10,884 nucleotides of DNA. It comes from Acidobacteriota bacterium. GTDB taxonomy: Bacteria > Acidobacteriota > Terriglobia > UBA7540. Within the stretch, counting starts at the first letter, position 1; every line of letters starts with the position of its first letter. The stretch is taken from the NCBI GenBank assembly GCA_003165615.1, contig PLWR01000709.1, forward strand, positions 1 to 10,884, read 5' to 3'. The notes below the pieces were generated by a model, which was given only the letters and a program-made list of their open reading frames with translations, ran no database searches and was not told where the DNA came from. Positions 8,849 through 10,884 of this stretch are shown here, in pieces. A program made the translations under genes and the position numbers.

Positions 8849-9618
8849 CCCATCGAACAAACCAGATCGGATTCAGTCAGCGGATACGTTTGGAATGGCT
8901 TGAACGGACCGCCAACCTTGTCCTGGCGGGAAATGACAAAGTTGCTGTGAATGGTACCTTGCAAGAATTACTGAAGGAGACAGTCTCTGTTGGGGGCCAA
9001 GCGAAACGTGGTAATCGCGAGAAAATCATCACCATACTTATGAAGGTCTGGCTAACGGTTCCGGCTGAGCTTGAGTCGCTTCGACTGAGTGGCCTCGAAC
9101 TTCTCTCGCAGGTTCGCCGCCGCGACGACATGGCCGTCCATTGGGGGATGGTCATGGCCGTCTACCCGTTTTGGTCGGGTGTAGCCACCCAGGTCGGTCG
9201 CCTCCTGCGACTCCAAGGCTCCGCGGGCGCTGCCCACGTCCAGCGTCGTGTTCGCGAACAGTATGGCGAGAGGGAGACGGTCTCCAGAGCAGCCCGTCGC
9301 GTGTTGCGCTCATTCGTGGATTGGGGAGTTCTCAGCGAATCAGGTACAAAGGGAATCTACAATGCGGGGCCGCCCGTGGCTGTTGATGACCCCCGACTGA
9401 TTTCGTGGCTTGCCGAAGCCTCCCTGCACGCCCGATATAACGGAGCGGGCCCGTTGAAGGACGTGATTGAAAGCCCTAGCCTCTTCCCGTTTCGTCTCAA
9501 GCCAATCCACGTCGAAAGGCTCGTGGCGGGGTCTGCCAACATCGACGTCCTTCGGCACGGCTTGGACGAGGAATTGGTGGTATTGCGGAAGCGACCCACG
9601 AAGGGGGAAAAGCCCTGA
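8845..9618 (+). CDS. BrxA-like BREX-associated protein (candidate)
   Basis: A 257-residue soluble protein starting at ATG 8845, which overlaps the pglZ stop (ATGA, 8845-8848), so the two were translated as a coupled pair. No signal peptide or membrane segment is visible. It is basic and helix-rich, with QAKRGNREKIITILMKVWL at about residues 51-69, then HWGMVMAVYPFW, VGRLLRLQG, VQRRVREQYGE and VLRSFVDWGVL (ending near residue 166). This layout of a basic helical region followed by a winged-helix-like segment resembles DUF1819/BrxA proteins. In BREX type 3 cassettes brxA follows pglZ, which fits. The C-terminal third has no motif I recognise. The BrxA assignment rests on position and general pattern, so it could instead be a distinct PglZ partner. 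Confidence 0.55.
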   Translation: MTHRTNQIGFSQRIRLEWLERTANLVLAGNDKVAVNGTLQELLKETVSVGGQAKRGNREKIITILMKVWLTVPAELESLRLSGLELLSQVRRRDDMAVHWGMVMAVYPFWSGVATQVGRLLRLQGSAGAAHVQRRVREQYGERETVSRAARRVLRSFVDWGVLSESGTKGIYNAGPPVAVDDPRLISWLAEASLHARYNGAGPLKDVIESPSLFPFRLKPIHVERLVAGSANIDVLRHGLDEELVVLRKRPTKGEKP

Positions 9619-9848
9619 CCCTTGCCCATCCCACCAGTTTGATCCTGCATGGATTTCGCGCTGGTCCCTTGGTATTAATGAGTGGTACGAATTGGCGTGA
9701 GTCCAAACCTGATCTGGTTTAGTTGATTTGCGACTCTCGAAAGCGTGGTGGAGTGTATGGCTTGCGCCACCCCGCCACATATCTTCGGAAAACGCTGCTC
9801 ATGACATGATACCGCTTCCCGGACGTTGTTAGAATTCCGGCGCCACTG

Positions 9849-10213
9849 TTATTTAGCAGCCGCGCCCCGGTCGCTCATAACCGCACGGCCACGAACGACA
9901 GAAAGGATGTCGTCCGCCAACTCCCAAACCAGTGGCGAGTGGCAGATAAATATGATCTGATGAAATCCCCCAAGATCCATAGCTCGACGCAGCTCCGCAC
10001 ATACTCTTTGGCGTTGGTGGCGTCCAGTGCACCCACGGTTTCGTCCCGGAAAAGAGTTTCGTAACGAATGCCCTCACCCTGCCGCATGTTATAGATTGAG
10101 ATCCCCAAACTTTCCCGAAAGCTTGAGTCAAGCTTCCTGCAGGTGCTGTGTTTCTTCCCCCCGATCTCCAGGCGCAGCAAAACAAGGGCTTGACCAAAGG
10201 TAGGATGACACAT
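9849..10213 (-). pseudogene. Frameshifted C-terminal remnant of a Rad50/SbcC-like ATPase
   Basis: The minus strand encodes ISIYNMRQGEGIRYETLFRD followed by ETVGALDATNAKEYVR, a Walker B plus D-loop pattern of ABC-type SMC/Rad50/SbcC ATPases (Walker B acidic pair at 10045-10040, D-loop Asp at 10024-10022). After GTGCG at 9996 the frame shifts by one. The adjacent frame then continues as ELRRAMDLGGFHQIIFICHS and PLVWELADDILSVVRGR, with the expected H-loop His at 9941-9939, ending at TAA 9851-9849. Restoring a single base would join both parts. Recognisable homology starts only near 10105; the 10106-10213 part (including an ATG at 10213) is not convincingly related. The Walker A half and coiled coil are absent. 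It is therefore a dead fragment of a DNA-repair or defence-type ATPase gene. Confidence 0.75.
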
Positions 10214-10223
10214 GCGGCAAGTC

Positions 10224-10229
10224 TATAAT
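10224..10229 (+). promoter_or_regulatory. Candidate -10 box (TATAAT) for the XRE gene
   Basis: A perfect TATAAT 58 bases upstream of the XRE start codon in AT-rich sequence. No convincing -35 box stands at 16-18 bases (TTGACC at 10190-10195 is 28 bases away). The assignment is therefore weak. Confidence 0.35.
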
Positions 10230-10286
10230 CAAATGTTAATCAAGAATTTCATTGACCACTGAATTACATTGGGGAAGAATTTACCC

Positions 10287-10661
10287 ATGATAATCGGTAC
10301 AAGATTAAAGAAGCTAAGAGAAGATCGTAACCTTTCCCAAGGTGATATCGAAAAGCGCACCGGCTTATTGCGTTGCTATATTTCGCGGGTCGAGAATGGA
10401 CACACGGTTCCGTCACTTGAAACCCTCGAGAGGCTGGCGGCGGCGCTCGAACTGCCCCTTTACCAGTTGTTCTATGAAGGGGACGGGGCTCCTCCGCTGC
10501 CCAATCTAAGCAAACGCCAGACGACCGAAGAGCTGGTTCTCGACGCAGATCAGGAAAAAGAAGTGCGTTTCTATGAGAAAGTGAAACGGCTTCTCACCCG
10601 GATCGACGAGAAGGACCGCCAGCTCCTGCTGTACATGGCCCAGAAACTGGCGAGCCGATAA
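10287..10661 (+). CDS. XRE-family helix-turn-helix transcriptional regulator
   Basis: A 124-residue protein with a Cro/C1-type HTH in residues 1-60: MIIGTRLKKLREDRNLSQGD, then IEKRTGLLRCYISRVENG, then VPSLETLERLAAALELPLYQLF. A charged, probably helical tail follows (VRFYEKVKRLLTRIDEKDRQ). ATG 10287 is preferred over an in-frame TTG at 10269, because GGGGAAG (10271-10277) stands at suitable spacing and the HTH begins directly after the ATG. Small XRE regulators of this shape are frequent in Acidobacteriota and at island borders. Its targets are unknown; autoregulation or control of neighbouring defence genes is possible. The gene looks intact, unlike its left neighbour. Confidence 0.93.
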   Translation: MIIGTRLKKLREDRNLSQGDIEKRTGLLRCYISRVENGHTVPSLETLERLAAALELPLYQLFYEGDGAPPLPNLSKRQTTEELVLDADQEKEVRFYEKVKRLLTRIDEKDRQLLLYMAQKLASR

Positions 10662-10690
10662 GCTGCTTCGTTTCATTGCACTGGTGTGGT

Positions 10691-10712
10691 GTCTCTGACT
10701 GAAAACAGAGGC
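10691..10712. other. Small hairpin between convergent XRE and guaA genes
   Basis: GTCTCTG (10691-10697) pairs with CAGAGGC (10706-10712) around an 8-base loop, with one wobble. It sits between two convergent genes, where a shared terminator would be expected. No T-run follows on either strand, so terminator function is doubtful. Confidence 0.25.
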
Positions 10713-10722
10713 AAAGGGTGAT

Positions 10723-10884
10723 TTATTTCCACTCGATGGCGCCGGGGGGCTTCGGAGTTATGTCGAAGACAGCCCGGTTCACACCCTTTACCTCGTTGAC
10801 GATTAGGGTCGACAACCAGTGAAGTCGTGTCGGTGGTAGTTGGACCCAATCAGTGGTCATACCATCCGCGGATTCTACTTCTCA
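10723..10884 (-). CDS. guaA: GMP synthase (glutamine-hydrolysing), C-terminal end, partial
   Basis: The last 53 codons before TAA (10725-10723) read [14 protein letters not shown], later [20 protein letters not shown] and GAIEWK. This is the GuaA dimerisation-domain end, usually 'IVNEV.GVNRVVYDITSKPP(A/S)TIEWE'. GuaA aminates XMP to GMP using glutamine. The gene would continue beyond the window. Two oddities are visible. The outermost codon (10884-10882) is TGA, where the family has 'ALRAVES', and the nucleotides fit that peptide if two bases are missing. Several usually fixed residues differ (NRAVFD for NRVVYD, TPKPPGA for TSKPPAT, final K for E). It may be a diverged or decayed copy, or the stop may be a sequencing error. 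Confidence 0.75.

Noticed and set aside
9853..10197. 114-residue minus-strand frame (start at 10197)
   Set aside because: It is an out-of-frame reading across the ATPase remnant; only the two other minus-strand frames carry the Walker B and H-loop motifs.

Overview
The window looks like a chromosomal segment from an environmental heterotroph, most likely of the Acidobacteriota. This is inferred from the gene styles: the XRE regulator with a long charged tail, the FucP/DUF4380/DUF2961 neighbourhood, and traces of an Oar-type TonB receptor. No rRNA or other marker is present, so the phylum is not proven.

The left two thirds (about 1-7700) is a sugar-utilisation locus. A LacI-family repressor (73-1107, minus) is divergent from a plus-strand run: L-fucose isomerase (2081-3901), an FucP-type fucose:H+ symporter (3980-5308), a membrane-anchored or exported DUF4380 protein (5346-6818), and the secreted N-terminal half of a DUF2961/GH172-type protein (6994-7734). 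The first three have short gaps and good Shine-Dalgarno sequences, so they probably form an operon for uptake and isomerisation of L-fucose or a similar sugar. Kinase and aldolase genes are not in the window. The 973-base divergent region holds promoter-like elements for both directions, a LacI-type palindrome, a near-identical 17-18 base repeat pair, and what looks like a decayed TonB-receptor C-terminus on the minus strand.

Near 7690-7705 there is an abrupt break. The DUF2961 gene loses its C-terminal half and the sequence continues, in another frame, as a PglZ phosphatase-domain protein that has lost its N-terminal part. PglZ is translationally coupled (ATGA overlap) to a 257-residue protein that resembles a BrxA-type BREX component. 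The BREX ATPase, methylase and helicase genes are absent, so this appears to be the surviving end of a BREX type 3-like phage-defence cassette.

Further right (9849-10884) is a frameshifted C-terminal remnant of a Rad50/SbcC-like ATPase (minus), a complete small XRE-type regulator (10287-10661, plus), and the C-terminal end of GMP synthase GuaA (minus, running off the window), with an in-frame TGA at the window edge. The right third therefore reads as an eroded defence or mobile island next to a guaA end. The left part reads as a working catabolic operon into which the rearrangement has cut.
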